DNA of 64,000 nucleotides from Pycnococcus provasolii (GCA_049487715.1 CP150547.1:1240001-1304000), one strand, 5' to 3'; numbered from the stretch's first letter, positions 8,514 through 18,611 are shown. Notes: generated by a model from the letters alone, not told the origin. A program made the numbers and translations.

Positions 8514-10163
8514 TTAGTTCTTGTAGTCCTCGATGCCCAAGTCGCGCAAAAACGCAGTTCCCACGTCCTTGCAGCTCTTCGGGTGCCTCGCGCGGGCGCT
8601 CCTCACGAGCTCCTCCAGATTCGCGGCGTGAGCGCGAGACTTGCACTCGTCGCTGCGGCGCACCATGTTCGAGCCCGCGAGGCACGCTTGCCGGCACACC
8701 CACTCCTTCTCCGGCGCAGCCTTGAGCGCGTCCGCGCACGTCTCGAACGCACCCATGGACGCCGCAGACTCCGCAAGAGCGGGCTGGCGGAGTGTCGCGG
8801 CGCCCAGCGCGCCGACAGCCTGCTCGAGAACGCCGGCGTGCTTGGGGTAGCGGCGCACAACGTCGCCGAGCAGCGTCGTGCCGTCGTTGATAATGCTCTC
8901 CTTCGGTCCGTCCGAACACGCCGTCTGCCACAGAAGCGAGCATGCGGAACGGCACAGACGAGGCTGGAATTGGAACGAGTGCGGGCCCGTGCACCATGCG
9001 ATTATGCTCAGTGTTGTCTGCACCACGCCAGCGTCGAAGAGGAGCATTACCACCTCGTCATTCGCCGCGAGGCGCTTCAGCGTTGCAAAGAGGCTTGCCA
9101 GCAGAGACACGAGCGAACTCGCGTCAGCGGCTGAAGTCGTCGGCACGGACGGCGTCGACGCGTCCGCATCGTCCTCGCGCGCGTCCGCTTCCTCCGCCGA
9201 TGCAGATGCATCCACCGCCTTGCTTGCCGCGAGCGCGGCGTCGAGGTCGGCGCTGCCCAGTCGCGACGCGCGCCTCTTGATCGCGCTCAGCACAGCCACG
9301 GCGCCGCCACCCTTGCCCATATCGCGGGCGTAGCGGAATGCGCCACTCGCCTGCATGGGCGTCGGGTCGTCCGCGGTGGCAATGCGGCGCATCGCCTCCA
9401 CGCAAGCCAGGCAAGCCGCATCGTCGTCGGCGTGCTTTTCGAAGATGCCCACGAGAGCTGTGGGGATGCCAGCCTTGACGTGCGCATCCTTGCTGGCTTC
9501 GTGCTTGCTAGCAGCTGCCTCCACGACGACGCACGTCGCGGTTGCCACCTGAACGTCGTCGGCATACGTCGTCAGGTACGCACAGAGCTCGATCGAGCCC
9601 TTGCAGTGCACGAACACGTCTCTCGGCATCTGCGCGCCGAGGCAGTCCTTTAGCGCGTGCAGCGCGTTGACGAGGAGTGCGCTGTCAGCCGTGGCGGCGG
9701 CACACCTGCACGCATACAGAGCGCACCCCGTGAGCCCGACGTCGGCGGCGATGCAGAGCATGTTCGCGCGTTCGTCGGCGTCGCTGCACGAGGTGATGGC
9801 GCTGCGCACGTCGTCGATCGCCTCGGCAATCTTCGCGGCGTCGAGCTCGTGGGTGGTCTGCTCCGTGGTGCCCGGCAGCGGCACGCCCTTCGGAAGCTGC
9901 GCGTCGAGTTTGCGGAACGCGACGACGATGGGAAGCGCTTCGCGCGCGTTCACGCCGTCAGCCTTCTTGCAGATGGCGGAGACGTCTCTCTTTTGCATGG
10001 CGCACTCCTCGAGCGCCGACTCCACCGCCTCTTCAGGTTCCATGTCGAAGGTGTCTATGGATTCCTGGACCATGGCGTCGAAGTCCTCCTGCGAGATCTT
10101 GGAGAGGCGCGCGGGCGGCGGCGTGGTCGCGGGTGCGAGCGTTTCGGCGTCGAGAACCGCCAT
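8514..10163 (-). CDS. ARMC6: Armadillo-repeat protein, ARMC6-like
   Basis: 549 residues from the ATG at 10161-10163 (an in-frame upstream ATG would add a hydrophobic CA-microsatellite-encoded stretch and is rejected). The N-terminal block ISQEDFDAMVQESIDTFDM followed by EPEEAVESALEECAMQKRDVS is the signature of ARMC6 homologues. The rest is alpha-helical with ARM-like units (NMLCIAADVGLTGC, CLACVEAMRRIATADD, QAVGALGAATLRQPALAE, VCRQACLAGSNMVRRSDECK). ARMC6 is a conserved ARM-repeat scaffold of poorly defined function, found in animals, protists and plants. It is divergently transcribed from the ankyrin gene with a telomere-like tract between them. Confidence 0.85.
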   Translation of the reverse strand: MAVLDAETLAPATTPPPARLSKISQEDFDAMVQESIDTFDMEPEEAVESALEECAMQKRDVSAICKKADGVNAREALPIVVAFRKLDAQLPKGVPLPGTTEQTTHELDAAKIAEAIDDVRSAITSCSDADERANMLCIAADVGLTGCALYACRCAAATADSALLVNALHALKDCLGAQMPRDVFVHCKGSIELCAYLTTYADDVQVATATCVVVEAAASKHEASKDAHVKAGIPTALVGIFEKHADDDAACLACVEAMRRIATADDPTPMQASGAFRYARDMGKGGGAVAVLSAIKRRASRLGSADLDAALAASKAVDASASAEEADAREDDADASTPSVPTTSAADASSLVSLLASLFATLKRLAANDEVVMLLFDAGVVQTTLSIIAWCTGPHSFQFQPRLCRSACSLLWQTACSDGPKESIINDGTTLLGDVVRRYPKHAGVLEQAVGALGAATLRQPALAESAASMGAFETCADALKAAPEKEWVCRQACLAGSNMVRRSDECKSRAHAANLEELVRSARARHPKSCKDVGTAFLRDLGIEDYKN

Positions 10164-10186
10164 GGGAGGGTTGTTTTTTAAGATCA

Positions 10187-10206
10187 CAGCACACACACAC
10201 ACACAC
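10187..10206. repeat. CA microsatellite in the ARMC6-like 5' leader
   Basis: Dinucleotide CA run just upstream of the ARMC6-like start codon, probably within the 5' UTR. Confidence 0.8.
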
Positions 10207-10328
10207 AAGGGCAAGGGGAAATGCTGTAGGGTAGTGAAGCAAAGTGAAGGGGAAAAGAAATGCCGCGGGAAAGAGAAGACAGGGACGACGTCTAGAAGGA
10301 CGCCCACCCTAGGGTAACCCTACGAGTC

Positions 10329-10371
10329 TTAGGTTAGGGTTTTAACACCAAAGGGTTAGGGTTAGGGTTAC
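10329..10371 (+). promoter_or_regulatory. Telomere-like tract between head-to-head ARMC6-like and ankyrin genes
   Basis: A TTAGGG unit, a short spacer and then AGGGTTAGGGTTAGGGTTA. It begins 166 bp upstream of the ARMC6-like start and ends about 80 bp upstream of the ankyrin start, so it sits in a shared bidirectional promoter. Confidence 0.6.
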
Positions 10372-10451
10372 CTCTGTTGAAGGGGTTTGACCTGACCTGT
10401 CATTATTATTGTTGCCGTTCTGCGCAGAGCTGAAGTCAAGGTGTCCATACC

Positions 10452-11366
10452 ATGGCGCCCTCGTCCTCGGCCGCGGCGTCTCGCGTCCTCGCCATCCTGC
10501 TCGACACCTCCCTCACGCCGCTCGACTGCCTCACGCTCGTCTCTTCTGAACTCGTGTCGGCAGCGTCTCCGGAGCTTTCGCTCGACGTCGAAATCAACCA
10601 GACCACGCCGCTGATTGCAGCCGCGTCCACGGGACACGGGCCTGACCTGGTAACATCCCTGCTCTCACAGAACTACTGCTCCGCAAACTTTGTCACATCC
10701 ACGGGCAACACCGCGCTGCGCGCCGCGACGACACTTGGCGACGGGGACGTCATGAAGGCGCTCATACAGGGAGGGGCAAGCGTGGACCTCGAAACTTCAA
10801 GAGGGACGTGCTTGATAGCGGCGTGCGCACTCACGTCCAACGTCGACGACGAGGAAGGAGCTGCGGCTGGAAGCGAGGTAGACGTTGCCTTGCAGGCTGA
10901 CGTCGACCACGCGAGGCACCAGGGTGACGCCGCCGCCGCCGCGCTACTTCTTGGCTTTGGTGCGGACCCAAACAAGGAGATCCGGAGCGGAATGACTGCG
11001 CTGCACGCGGCAGTGAAGGCGCGAAATCTCAGCGCCGCCAAGGTGCTGCTAGAGCGAGGCGCGGACGCGAGAAGGCCTAACGCCGACGGCATCAGCGCGC
11101 TCGACTTGTGTGAGAAGACGGCGGACGTCGCGATGGCGAGCGTGCTTTGCACGCTCACGCTCGCGTCTGACTCGGAAGCGGCGTTGGCGGCGAGCAAGGC
11201 GCGCGAGGCGGATGCGCGACGTGCGGCGGATGCCGAGCACGAGGCGGCGTTGGCGGAAGTCAAGGCGTCTTCGGAAATCGCGACGAAGGAGGTGAACGCC
11301 AAAGTGGCTGCGCTTCGCGCGGAGACGGAGCAGCTTCGCGCTCGCTTCATGAAGAGAGGCAGTTAA
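10452..11366 (+). CDS. Ankyrin-repeat protein with C-terminal coiled coil
   Basis: 304 residues starting at the first ATG. Residues about 35-230 contain ankyrin repeats: TPLIAAASTGHGPDLVTSLL, GNTALRAATTLGDGDVMKAL, AAALLLGFGADPNKEIRSGM and TALHAAVKARNLSAAKVLLE, then NADGISALDLCEKTADVAMA. The last 70 residues are an Ala/Glu/Lys-rich helix (SEAALAASKAREADARRAAD and following) likely to form a coiled coil. Such proteins mediate protein-protein contacts; no catalytic domain is present. A TGTAA motif lies at 11403-11407, 37 bp past the stop codon. Convergent with the plastid uL24 gene. Confidence 0.85.
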   Translation: MAPSSSAAASRVLAILLDTSLTPLDCLTLVSSELVSAASPELSLDVEINQTTPLIAAASTGHGPDLVTSLLSQNYCSANFVTSTGNTALRAATTLGDGDVMKALIQGGASVDLETSRGTCLIAACALTSNVDDEEGAAAGSEVDVALQADVDHARHQGDAAAAALLLGFGADPNKEIRSGMTALHAAVKARNLSAAKVLLERGADARRPNADGISALDLCEKTADVAMASVLCTLTLASDSEAALAASKAREADARRAADAEHEAALAEVKASSEIATKEVNAKVAALRAETEQLRARFMKRGS

Positions 11367-11435
11367 ACACGACTCTAGATACTCCGGATAAAAGTAGTAA
11401 AATGTAACTCCTAAGTCTTGATGTTGATTGATGCA

Positions 11436-11517
11436 CGGTTTGGTGGCGGATGTGGCGGCGATGACAAGTCCATGAATGGACGACCGCTGGACAGAAAGAA
11501 GTGCGAGCGATCTGAGT
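11436..11517 (-). repeat. 3'-flank element, copy downstream of the uL24 gene
   Basis: In the sense of the minus-strand uL24 gene this region carries GATCGCTC, then GTCCAGCGGTCGTCCATTCA and, after an internal deletion relative to the copy at 28856-29085, TCGCCGCC...CACCAAACCGTGCATC. Both blocks are shared with elements after several unrelated genes. It begins about 50 bp beyond the uL24 stop codon. Confidence 0.6.
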
Positions 11518-11564
11518 TTTTATTGTAGCTCATATTTTGTAAATCCTCGTTTTGAATTAGTTTT

Positions 11565-12404
11565 TTACTCGGACGACTCGCCCTCCTCCGACGCCTCCGG
11601 CTCACGGCTTCGCTCTGCCGCCTCGACAACCTCTCCCGTCTTGACGAGAATTCGCACCTTTCGGCCGTCGTCGAGGATCTTGTGTCCGACGCGGCTTGCC
11701 ACCTTCTCCTTCGTGCTGTAGAGCATCACCTTGCTGTGGTGGATGGGGCTCTCCTTGCGGATGACGCTTCCCGCCGCATCCTCCCCTCGCGGCGGCACTG
11801 TGCGGTACGTCATGTTGACTTCGCGCACCACCACCTTTCCCTTTTTCGTCAGCACTTCCACCACCTCTCCAACTTTTCCCTTGTCATCTCCCGCAATCAC
11901 CTGAACGGTATCCCCGAGCCTGACGTGCATCGGAATGCGCACAGGCTTGCTGTTTGGCTTGCATTCCTGCTTGATCCATGGCTTTTTCGCCTGAACAGCG
12001 ATCATTCGCTGGGGCGTGGCGGCGACTTGCCTAACGCGGGGTGCTGTGTTGACACGCGCGCCCTGTATTATTATTTATTATTGTTTTTGTTTGGGTAGTG
12101 GTGTGTACCAGCGGGAGGAGCGTGTTAGAGAACAAAACGAGAAGAGGACCCGTCCAAATGAGCACCAGCATCAAAAGAAGGAACAAAAAGCGAGCAAAAG
12201 ATGAAACCACCAAACCAAACCAAACCTGAAACCACCAAGAAACCAAAAAAAGGAGCACCAAGCCACCACCACGAAGAAGCCACCACCACCATCACCACCA
12301 CCACCATGAGCAGCATCAGCATCAGCACCACCACGAGCAGCACAAGCGTCCCGAGACGGACGTGAGCGTGAACGTACCTTGAAGGAGCTAGTAGCGAGCA
12401 TCAT
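11565..12404 (-). CDS. rpl24: Plastid ribosomal protein uL24 (L24), nucleus-encoded, two exons
   Basis: Exon 1 is 12378-12404 and exon 2 is 11565-12062, joined in phase 0 across a 315-nt GT..AG intron (donor GTACGT, acceptor AATACAG). The product is 174 residues. The N-terminus MMLATSSFK|GARVNTAPRV is a plausible chloroplast transit peptide. The mature part has the plastid-type KKPWIKQECKPNS block, a KOW motif (GDTVQVIAGDDKGKVGEVVE) and the C-terminal SKVMLYSTKEKVASRVGHKI block typical of chloroplast L24. It is an early-assembly protein of the large ribosomal subunit, made in the cytosol and imported. Translation from the second-exon ATG at 12005 would lack the targeting peptide, which supports the spliced model. 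The intron is rich in TGG triplets on the sense strand. Confidence 0.9.
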
Positions 12405-13111
12405 CGTGCAGACTTGTAAAACCGGAAATGTGCGTCGCCGCTGAAGGCTGCAGGTCAGGCGGCGAGGTTCTCGACGAGTTCGAGTTCGTGGCGCAGGTTG
12501 GAGGGTTATCCACTGGGGGGAGGGGCGGGCCGACTTGGGGGCGGGGAACCCTCTCTGGTCGAATACGATGCGCCCGTGGCCTTTTCTTCTCGTTCTTCCC
12601 TTTTTCTCTCTGAGCTTGTTATGGGTCGGTTCCTTTTTCAAAGTACCCATCGACTTGCGATTTGGGGGTTTTGTTCGTTTTCCATTTTGTGGTTGCGTTT
12701 TCCGTTTCGGGTTTGGTCGTGCTCTCGTTTTTGGGGAACGCAGCGCAACGCGGCAACTCCTCCCCTTTCCCCTTTGAAGTTTGAAGTTTGATGAGCCGTT
12801 TTCTCGATGCCTCGATCGATGATGATCGGCGTTTCTCGCTGAGGAGGGATGATCATGAAAGAAAAATCAAGCTCCTGGAAAGGCGAGGAAGAGGAACCTT
12901 GGCCTCATCCCTTTTTAGACCATGATGTATGTGACTGAAAATCCACTGCCCTTCCCTTCCCTGGCTGCCTGGCTTTTGCTCTCCTCCCCTCTCCTCTCTC
13001 CCTCCCCTTTTCGTCGAACCTGACGCGTCACTCCCCGTCATCGTCAACGTCCTGTTTCCGCTGCATTGCGTCTTGCAACCGCTGGGCAACAACTCACCTG
13101 ACCTGAGAAAG
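12405..13111. other. Divergent intergenic region between uL24 and the cathepsin B-like gene
   Basis: Shared 5' region. It contains G- and T-rich tracts (12500-12780) and a CT-rich block near 12940-13010 just before the protease start. No conserved coding frame, telomere-like tract or RNA gene is recognised. Confidence 0.5.
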
Positions 13112-14207
13112 ATGATGTACACCACGCTCGTGTTCTCCATGCTCCTGGCCGCCGCCTCGGCCGGACGCGACACGCCCGTCACAGCGGCCGTGTCCAAGAA
13201 GACGGGCGAGCTCGTGAACGACCCGTTCATCGTTGACACCGTGAACGCCGACCCGAAGAGCAAGTGGAAGGCTGGCCACAACAAGCACTTCGACGGCTGG
13301 CTGCGCGAGGAGGCGCGCAAGCTCCTCGGAACGAAGCTCGACGCGCCCGTCGGACAGAGCATCCCGAAGAAGTCGTACGAGGACATCCCCAACGACAGCA
13401 TCCCCGAGAGCTTCGACGCGCGTAAGCAGTGGCCGAACTACATTCATCCCATCCGCAACCAAGAGCGATGCGGCTCGTGCTGGGCGTTCGCCGCCACCGA
13501 GGCGCTGTCTGACCGCCTGGCTATCGCCACGCAGGGCAAGACGAACGTTGTGCTCAGCCCCGAGGACCTCGTGTCGTGCGACATGACGGACAACGGCTGC
13601 GGCGGAGGTTACCTCGCGAACGCGTGGAAGTACCTCGAGAAAACTGGCGTCGTCACGGACGGCTGCTTCCCGTACGGCGCGGGGGCGGGCAAGCCGACGC
13701 ATTGCACGCACTCGTGCGTGGACGGAGAGACGTACACGAAGTACAAGACGACGGACACGTTCCAGCTTGAGACGGAGGAGGATATCCAGAAGGCTATTAT
13801 GACGGACGGACCTGTTGAGGCTGGCTTCACGGTGTACAAGAGCTTCATGTCGTACCAGAGCGGCGTTTACGAGCGCCACTGGTGGAAGGTGTGGGACACC
13901 GTCGAGGGTGGCCACGCCGTGAAGATTGTCGGCTGGGGCGTCGAGAACGACACCGAGTACTGGATCATCGCGAACAGCTGGTCGACGCAGTGGGGCGAGG
14001 ATGGCTTCTTCCGCATTCTCCGCGGCAAGAACGAATGTGGGATCGGTACGTCCGGCCAAGTCGCTCTGAACTACAAACAACGGCACGGCAAACAAACAAC
14101 ACGCACTAACCTTACCATTCTCACACACCTTACCCACACCAGAGAGCCAAGTTTTCGCAGGCCACGCCGCCGTGCCCTCGGAGAAGGACGTCATCAGCGA
14201 GGCGTAG
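13112..14207 (+). CDS. Cathepsin B-like papain-family cysteine protease, two exons
   Basis: Exon 1 is 13112-14045 and exon 2 is 14143-14207; the 97-nt intron has donor GTACGT, branch-like CACTAAC and acceptor CCAG. The spliced product has 332 residues and restores the cathepsin B C-terminal block ECGIESQVFAGHAAV, whereas read-through gives unrelated sequence. MMYTTLVFSMLLAAASA is a signal peptide. Catalytic residues are Cys123 in ERCGSCWAFAA, His268 in GGHAVKIVGWG and Asn288 in IIANSWSTQWG. The propeptide is short, as in cathepsin B. The Cys/His-rich occluding loop that gives animal cathepsin B its dipeptidase activity is essentially missing between FPYG and PTHCTHSC, so endopeptidase activity is more likely. 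It acts in the vacuole/lysosome or is secreted. TGTAA at 14239-14243. Confidence 0.93.
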
Positions 14208-14603
14208 ACTGGTGAACCAAATACCTTAGACTATGATGTGTAACCAAGGGGATATGGCACGTAAGTCACGAAGGTACCTTTCACCAAAACGACGATACAA
14301 ACAACGAAATGGGTCCTAAAAGAGGACGTTAGGAAAACCAGCCTACGACGGATCCCCAACTCCCTAAACGGGAACCAAACCAAACCAAATCAACCTCGTC
14401 TCTGTGACGTCGCCCTTGAGCGGCCACCCCCAAATCGGCACGTGGTTCGTGTCGTCACAATTTCATATGTACCGTTCTTTGTTTGCCGCGTTTGGTATCC
14501 CCCACCCCCTTTGGGCTTTGATTCCCCTCTTTCACTTTCCCTCCCCCCTTTCCTTTTCACTTCTTTTCACTTCCTCTGTTTTTAGTAGTTCGTGACAGTG
14601 ACC
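14208..14603. other. Intergenic region after the cathepsin B-like gene
   Basis: Contains the likely 3' UTR of the protease with TGTAA at 14239, several GGTACC-type sites and, from 14500, a strongly pyrimidine-rich leader for the following hydrolase. No open frame of interest. Confidence 0.5.
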
Positions 14604-16436
14604 ATGATGGATACAACCATGGTGCCCATAATAATGATGATGATGATGATGCTCCTATTGATGATGTCTCTTCATTTGTGCTCTTCTGTCTCTGCGTTTG
14701 TCACCATGCAGGCGGAAGGGTGCGAGAATCCCGTCGAGTGTGGGGCGAAGCAAAATCCTGCGTGGGAATATCCGCAGGATTCCCAACTTCACAACATGTC
14801 GAAACATGGACCGTACGAGACGCGGTCCATCTACCACACGTACAAGCGCAACGTCGACGCGCACTCTCCCACGGGCGTCGAGAACATCGCTCTGCGCGTT
14901 GGCGAGCTGCTCACCACGGCAGGAGGACAACTAACAGGAGGACAGCTTTCAGACTTTTCCACAACACTCGTCACGTATCCTGTTAGGATCAAGTACAGGT
15001 ACGATCCCGTGTACGAAACGAGATACGACTTTCTACGTGGCTTTGCGCCGTACCAGCACCAAGTTAGTTCGAAACGCTCTGTGGATAGATGGGAGATTCC
15101 TGGCGACTTGCCCGTTGTGGCATACGCGCGAGGTGCGGGAGGGCAGGTTCTGGACCGTAAGGAGAGCTACGATCATTTAGCCAGTCATGGCATGGTGGTC
15201 ACGGCATCTCTAAATCCAATGTTCACGGCCAACAGCCTCGCAGACGAGCAGGTGTGGGACTTGCTCGAGTTTGACCGCATCGCACGAGAGGAAGAAATTA
15301 CCAACTCTTCGTCCAAGACGTCTCGTCTGCTGCACGGGAAGCTGAAACGTGGTGCGTGGGGTACTGCTGGTTACAGTCTGGGCGGCGCGTCCGCCGTCGT
15401 CGCAAGTCAGATGCTTCCGTGCGGTCCAGATCTGCGGCATGGACCCACGCCTCTGCAGCGTGAAATCATTCAACGCCTGGCGACAAACACGACGACGACG
15501 GAGGAGGAGGAACCCTCCCTCGGCGGGATGTCAACGAGTACCCGCATTCGTCAAAAGCAGAATCTCCCAGGCTGCATCCGAGCCGTTGCAGCTTTTCACA
15601 GCGGAACGCCAATCATCGGTGCCTACGTCATGTCAGGACGAGGTGGTCTGCCAGGCGATGCGGTACGAGCGCCGGTGCTGTACACCGCGGGAGCACTCGA
15701 CCCACTCATGTCGTCAAGCCTCACACAGCAGTATGCCCCGGCAAAGACGCCGAAGCTGATGCTAGTGGGACAGATGGGCGACCACTTCGAGCCTTTCGGG
15801 CGATACGGTGCCTCGATCACCGCGTGGTTCCTCGCCTATCTGAAAGACGACAAGTCTGCGAAGAATGCGCTGTGGGGTGCCGATGGCGACACCTCCAAGG
15901 CCATGCAGCGAGCGAGCAGCCTCGCCAGCCCGCTGTTCGCGTCGGTAATGCGATCGAATCAATGCACTTTCTGCGAGGAAATTGTGAACCGCACGCGCTT
16001 TGCTCCCGTGTGGGATCGAATCGTTGAAGAGGAGGAGGAGGCACGACTTCAGAGGGAGAAGGAGATGGAGGAGGAGATGGAGAAGGCGCGACTTGAAAGA
16101 GTTGAAAGGGAGGAAGAGGAGCTTGCCGCTCGCCTGGCAATGATGATGATGTCTCCCGTCATGGACAGCCAATTCGATTTTGAATTGGAGGATGAGGGGA
16201 ATCGTCGCCCTCCAGCAGCTTTCATGGGACCAGGCGGTCTATTTCGTCGTGTATTTCAAGGAGAAGGAGGCCCTCCCTCTCCTCCTCCTGGACGCTCGGC
16301 GGCGCGAAGCGCGTTGGGAACGATATTGACGAATCGAGTCGAATATGAAGCATCGTACCAGCAGTGGCTTCGTGATGAACGGTCCAGTGCCGCCGCCGCC
16401 GCCACTTCTTCTTCCATGTCGCCGCTCGCTGGTTGA
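14604..16436 (+). CDS. Secreted alpha/beta hydrolase (chlorophyllase / dienelactone-hydrolase type)
   Basis: 610 residues. A Met-rich hydrophobic leader (LLLMMSLHLCSSVSAF) is a signal peptide or anchor. The alpha/beta-hydrolase body shows an oxyanion-side VVAYARGAGG motif, nucleophile elbow GYSLGGAS with Ser258, acid Asp366 in AGALDPLM and His394 in MGDHFEPFG, spaced as in chlorophyllase/PET-hydrolase-like enzymes. The substrate cannot be deduced. From about residue 475 a long Glu/Arg/Met helix (EEEEEARLQREKEMEEEMEK) precedes a disordered tail, an unusual extension for this fold. The start is the first ATG; it lies in a run of ATG-rich sequence, so nearby starts are possible. TGTAA at 16604-16608. 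Confidence 0.8.
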   Translation: MMDTTMVPIIMMMMMMLLLMMSLHLCSSVSAFVTMQAEGCENPVECGAKQNPAWEYPQDSQLHNMSKHGPYETRSIYHTYKRNVDAHSPTGVENIALRVGELLTTAGGQLTGGQLSDFSTTLVTYPVRIKYRYDPVYETRYDFLRGFAPYQHQVSSKRSVDRWEIPGDLPVVAYARGAGGQVLDRKESYDHLASHGMVVTASLNPMFTANSLADEQVWDLLEFDRIAREEEITNSSSKTSRLLHGKLKRGAWGTAGYSLGGASAVVASQMLPCGPDLRHGPTPLQREIIQRLATNTTTTEEEEPSLGGMSTSTRIRQKQNLPGCIRAVAAFHSGTPIIGAYVMSGRGGLPGDAVRAPVLYTAGALDPLMSSSLTQQYAPAKTPKLMLVGQMGDHFEPFGRYGASITAWFLAYLKDDKSAKNALWGADGDTSKAMQRASSLASPLFASVMRSNQCTFCEEIVNRTRFAPVWDRIVEEEEEARLQREKEMEEEMEKARLERVEREEEELAARLAMMMMSPVMDSQFDFELEDEGNRRPPAAFMGPGGLFRRVFQGEGGPPSPPPGRSAARSALGTILTNRVEYEASYQQWLRDERSSAAAAATSSSMSPLAG

Positions 16437-16658
16437 TAATGGACGAAGCAAGCAAATGAAGAAAATCAGTTGCTTCAATCATCAGTTGCAGTTGCAGTTG
16501 CATTCACGAATTCATTCAATCTGTTGATCAATCCCATTTCAATTCATTCCATTCATCATAGAATGCACTATATGCATAAGTTGGTACACACTACAGTACT
16601 ACTTGTAATGCGTCGATGTAATACGAAACAATCGTTCAAAGTTTTTTACTTTCTGTTG

Positions 16659-18182
16659 TTATAATTCAATGTGTGGCGATGCCTTTTGCGCAGCTCGCAG
16701 AGCTTCCAACCTTGTCACAAACTCGGGCTTCTCCGTGAGCCCGCGAACGTCAACCTCCTGCGCCTCCAGCATCTCTCGCAGCTCCTTCACACGAAGTTTT
16801 GCGAAGTCGACATCCAGCGGCAGGCGCGGCTTGACCACCTCCTCCGCCTTTACAGATGCACACGCCTTTTGCTTCGGGTCGCTATAGCGCTGTAGGAAAG
16901 AAATCATCCTCTCTGGCGAAAACTTCGATGGATCTGGCTTCTTTCCCTTGACGTTGTCGACCAAGAAAGCGCGGCGATTCACGTCGCCGTCGCACAGCAC
17001 AACCAGCTGCGGGAGTACGTTCACGCCAAGCTTAGCAGCCACGCCTGCACCCACCTTGGCACCGCGCGACTCGCCGAACGCAAGGTCCTTGCGCAGCTGA
17101 AAGCTTACGGCACGTCCGATGGCGCTGGCCGACTCCGACTCAGTGAGGTAGATGGCAGCCATATTCGTCTTTTTCTTGGCCGCCTCCGCGACCACGCTTG
17201 CCACGCTCTTTGGCTGCCTGACGTTGTACAGCGACGTTCCAGGAATATGTCCGAGCACAAACTCCTTCATATCTCGCATCGTCCTGCCTCCTTCGTACGG
17301 CACGGAACCACCCTCGTAGAAGAGCTTCAGCGTGGGATACCCCTTGATACCGTGCTCTTCGCACAGGCGCTCCTCGTCCGTGCAGTCCACCGCCCCCACC
17401 TTGGCGTACCCCTGCAGCTCGCGCGCGAGGGCAACGTACTCCGGCTTGAGATTTTTGCAATGTCCACACCAAGGCGTATAGAACTCGACCATCCAGATGT
17501 GCTTCGCGTTGGCGTCCGGGAACTTATCCTCTCGCAGGTTGGCAACGCCGCTCTTCTTTTCGTACATAGGCTCGGAAGGCTGCTGGTGCTGCTGCTGGCG
17601 CTGCTGCTGCCCAAAGCCGCCACCACCACCTCCTCCGAACATCTCCTCGAACATGCGGAACGGGTCTCCGCCCGGCCCGCCTCCTGATCTGAAGTGGAAC
17701 CTCTGCCCCCCTCCTCCAAATCCCCCTCCGAACGGGTTGCCTTGTCCCGCGCCTGCGTTTTCCTGAGCCGTCTGCTGCTTGACGCCCTCCTCGCCGCCCT
17801 GATCGTAGACGCGCCTCTTATCCTCGTCGCTGAGCACTTCGTACGCCGCGGCAACATCCTGAAACTTCGCCGACGCGCCTTCTGGGTCGTCTGGGTTTTT
17901 GTCGGGGTGGTACTTCATGGCTAACTTCTTGTACGCCCTTTTGATATCCGGCTCCTTGGCGTTTCGCTTGACGCCAAGTATTTTGTAGAAGTCTCGTCCC
18001 GGTTCGGCTGGCGGTGGTCTTCGCTGCTGGCGGTGGTGGTGCCCGCCTCCGAACCCGCCTCCTCCTCCTCCCATGTTGAATCGGAACTGCGCGGCGGCGA
18101 ACGACCTGGTGTTAACGAGGAGCGTGACAAGTGCGAGTAGGGTGGCTTGGAGGACGAGAAACAGCCTGGACGACGACGCCAT
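16659..18182 (-). CDS. ER-luminal DnaJ-thioredoxin (PDI-like) chaperone
   Basis: 507 residues. The signal peptide ([21 protein letters not shown]) is followed by a Gly/His-rich stretch and a J domain ([20 protein letters not shown] with HPD at KYHPDKNPD), a G/F-rich linker, and a thioredoxin domain with active site [13 protein letters not shown] near residue 237. The C-terminal 45 residues resemble a SAP-like helical motif ([20 protein letters not shown]). The protein ends in HIEL, a KDEL-type ER-retention variant. This architecture is related to ERdj5/DNAJC10-type proteins that couple BiP/Hsp70 recruitment to disulfide reduction during ER folding and degradation, but with one thioredoxin active site rather than several. 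The promoter contains a telomere-like tract. Confidence 0.92.
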   Translation of the reverse strand: MASSSRLFLVLQATLLALVTLLVNTRSFAAAQFRFNMGGGGGGFGGGHHHRQQRRPPPAEPGRDFYKILGVKRNAKEPDIKRAYKKLAMKYHPDKNPDDPEGASAKFQDVAAAYEVLSDEDKRRVYDQGGEEGVKQQTAQENAGAGQGNPFGGGFGGGGQRFHFRSGGGPGGDPFRMFEEMFGGGGGGGFGQQQRQQQHQQPSEPMYEKKSGVANLREDKFPDANAKHIWMVEFYTPWCGHCKNLKPEYVALARELQGYAKVGAVDCTDEERLCEEHGIKGYPTLKLFYEGGSVPYEGGRTMRDMKEFVLGHIPGTSLYNVRQPKSVASVVAEAAKKKTNMAAIYLTESESASAIGRAVSFQLRKDLAFGESRGAKVGAGVAAKLGVNVLPQLVVLCDGDVNRRAFLVDNVKGKKPDPSKFSPERMISFLQRYSDPKQKACASVKAEEVVKPRLPLDVDFAKLRVKELREMLEAQEVDVRGLTEKPEFVTRLEALRAAQKASPHIEL

Positions 18183-18378
18183 GGTATGGCGTTTCTTCGT
18201 TACCGCCTCCGTGACTGATCTGGGGCGGGGATGGGGAAACACGACCACGACAGAGGAGTAGTCTATCCGCCGAGACTACTTATTACCTGTGTCGCAGCGA
18301 TGCGTCAAAACAAGTGAGTGCGTGCCGGTGGGTGCGTCAACCCTACCCCAGACGTCGAGGGGAGGAGGGTGTTATTAT

Positions 18379-18418
18379 AGGGTTTCCGGGTTCGGGTTAG
18401 GGTTAGGGTTAGGGTTAT
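18379..18418 (+). promoter_or_regulatory. Telomere-like tract upstream of the DnaJ-thioredoxin gene
   Basis: GGGTTTCCGGGTTCGGGTT grades into (AGGGTT)4, mixing TTCGGG and TTAGGG units. It starts 197 bp upstream of the minus-strand start codon at 18182. The surrounding 18183-18611 gap otherwise holds only the 3'-flank element of the next gene. Confidence 0.6.
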
Positions 18419-18430
18419 CCTTAAGTAAGC

Positions 18431-18586
18431 GGCCTGAAAGTAGCTTTGAAACCAGCGCCATGTAAAAAATACGCGCTGCTGCTGAATGGCGCCGCTCAAT
18501 GGGCTGAATGGTGAGTGTGAATGGTGTGGATGGACGACCAGTTGGGCAAAGTAAAGTACACTCCATTACTCAATGAGCGATCTTAG
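18431..18586 (-). repeat. 3'-flank element, copy downstream of the M48 peptidase gene
   Basis: The reverse complement of 28856-28998 matches this segment over most of its length: CCAGC then CGCGCTGCTGCTGAATGGCG, GGGCTGA, GGACGACC, AAAGTAAAGTACACTCC and TTACTCAATGAGCGATC. It lies 25 bp from the stop codon of the minus-strand M48 gene and is in its sense orientation. Confidence 0.75.
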
Positions 18587-18611
18587 ACAACTAGTTCTTC
18601 TAACGACGATC

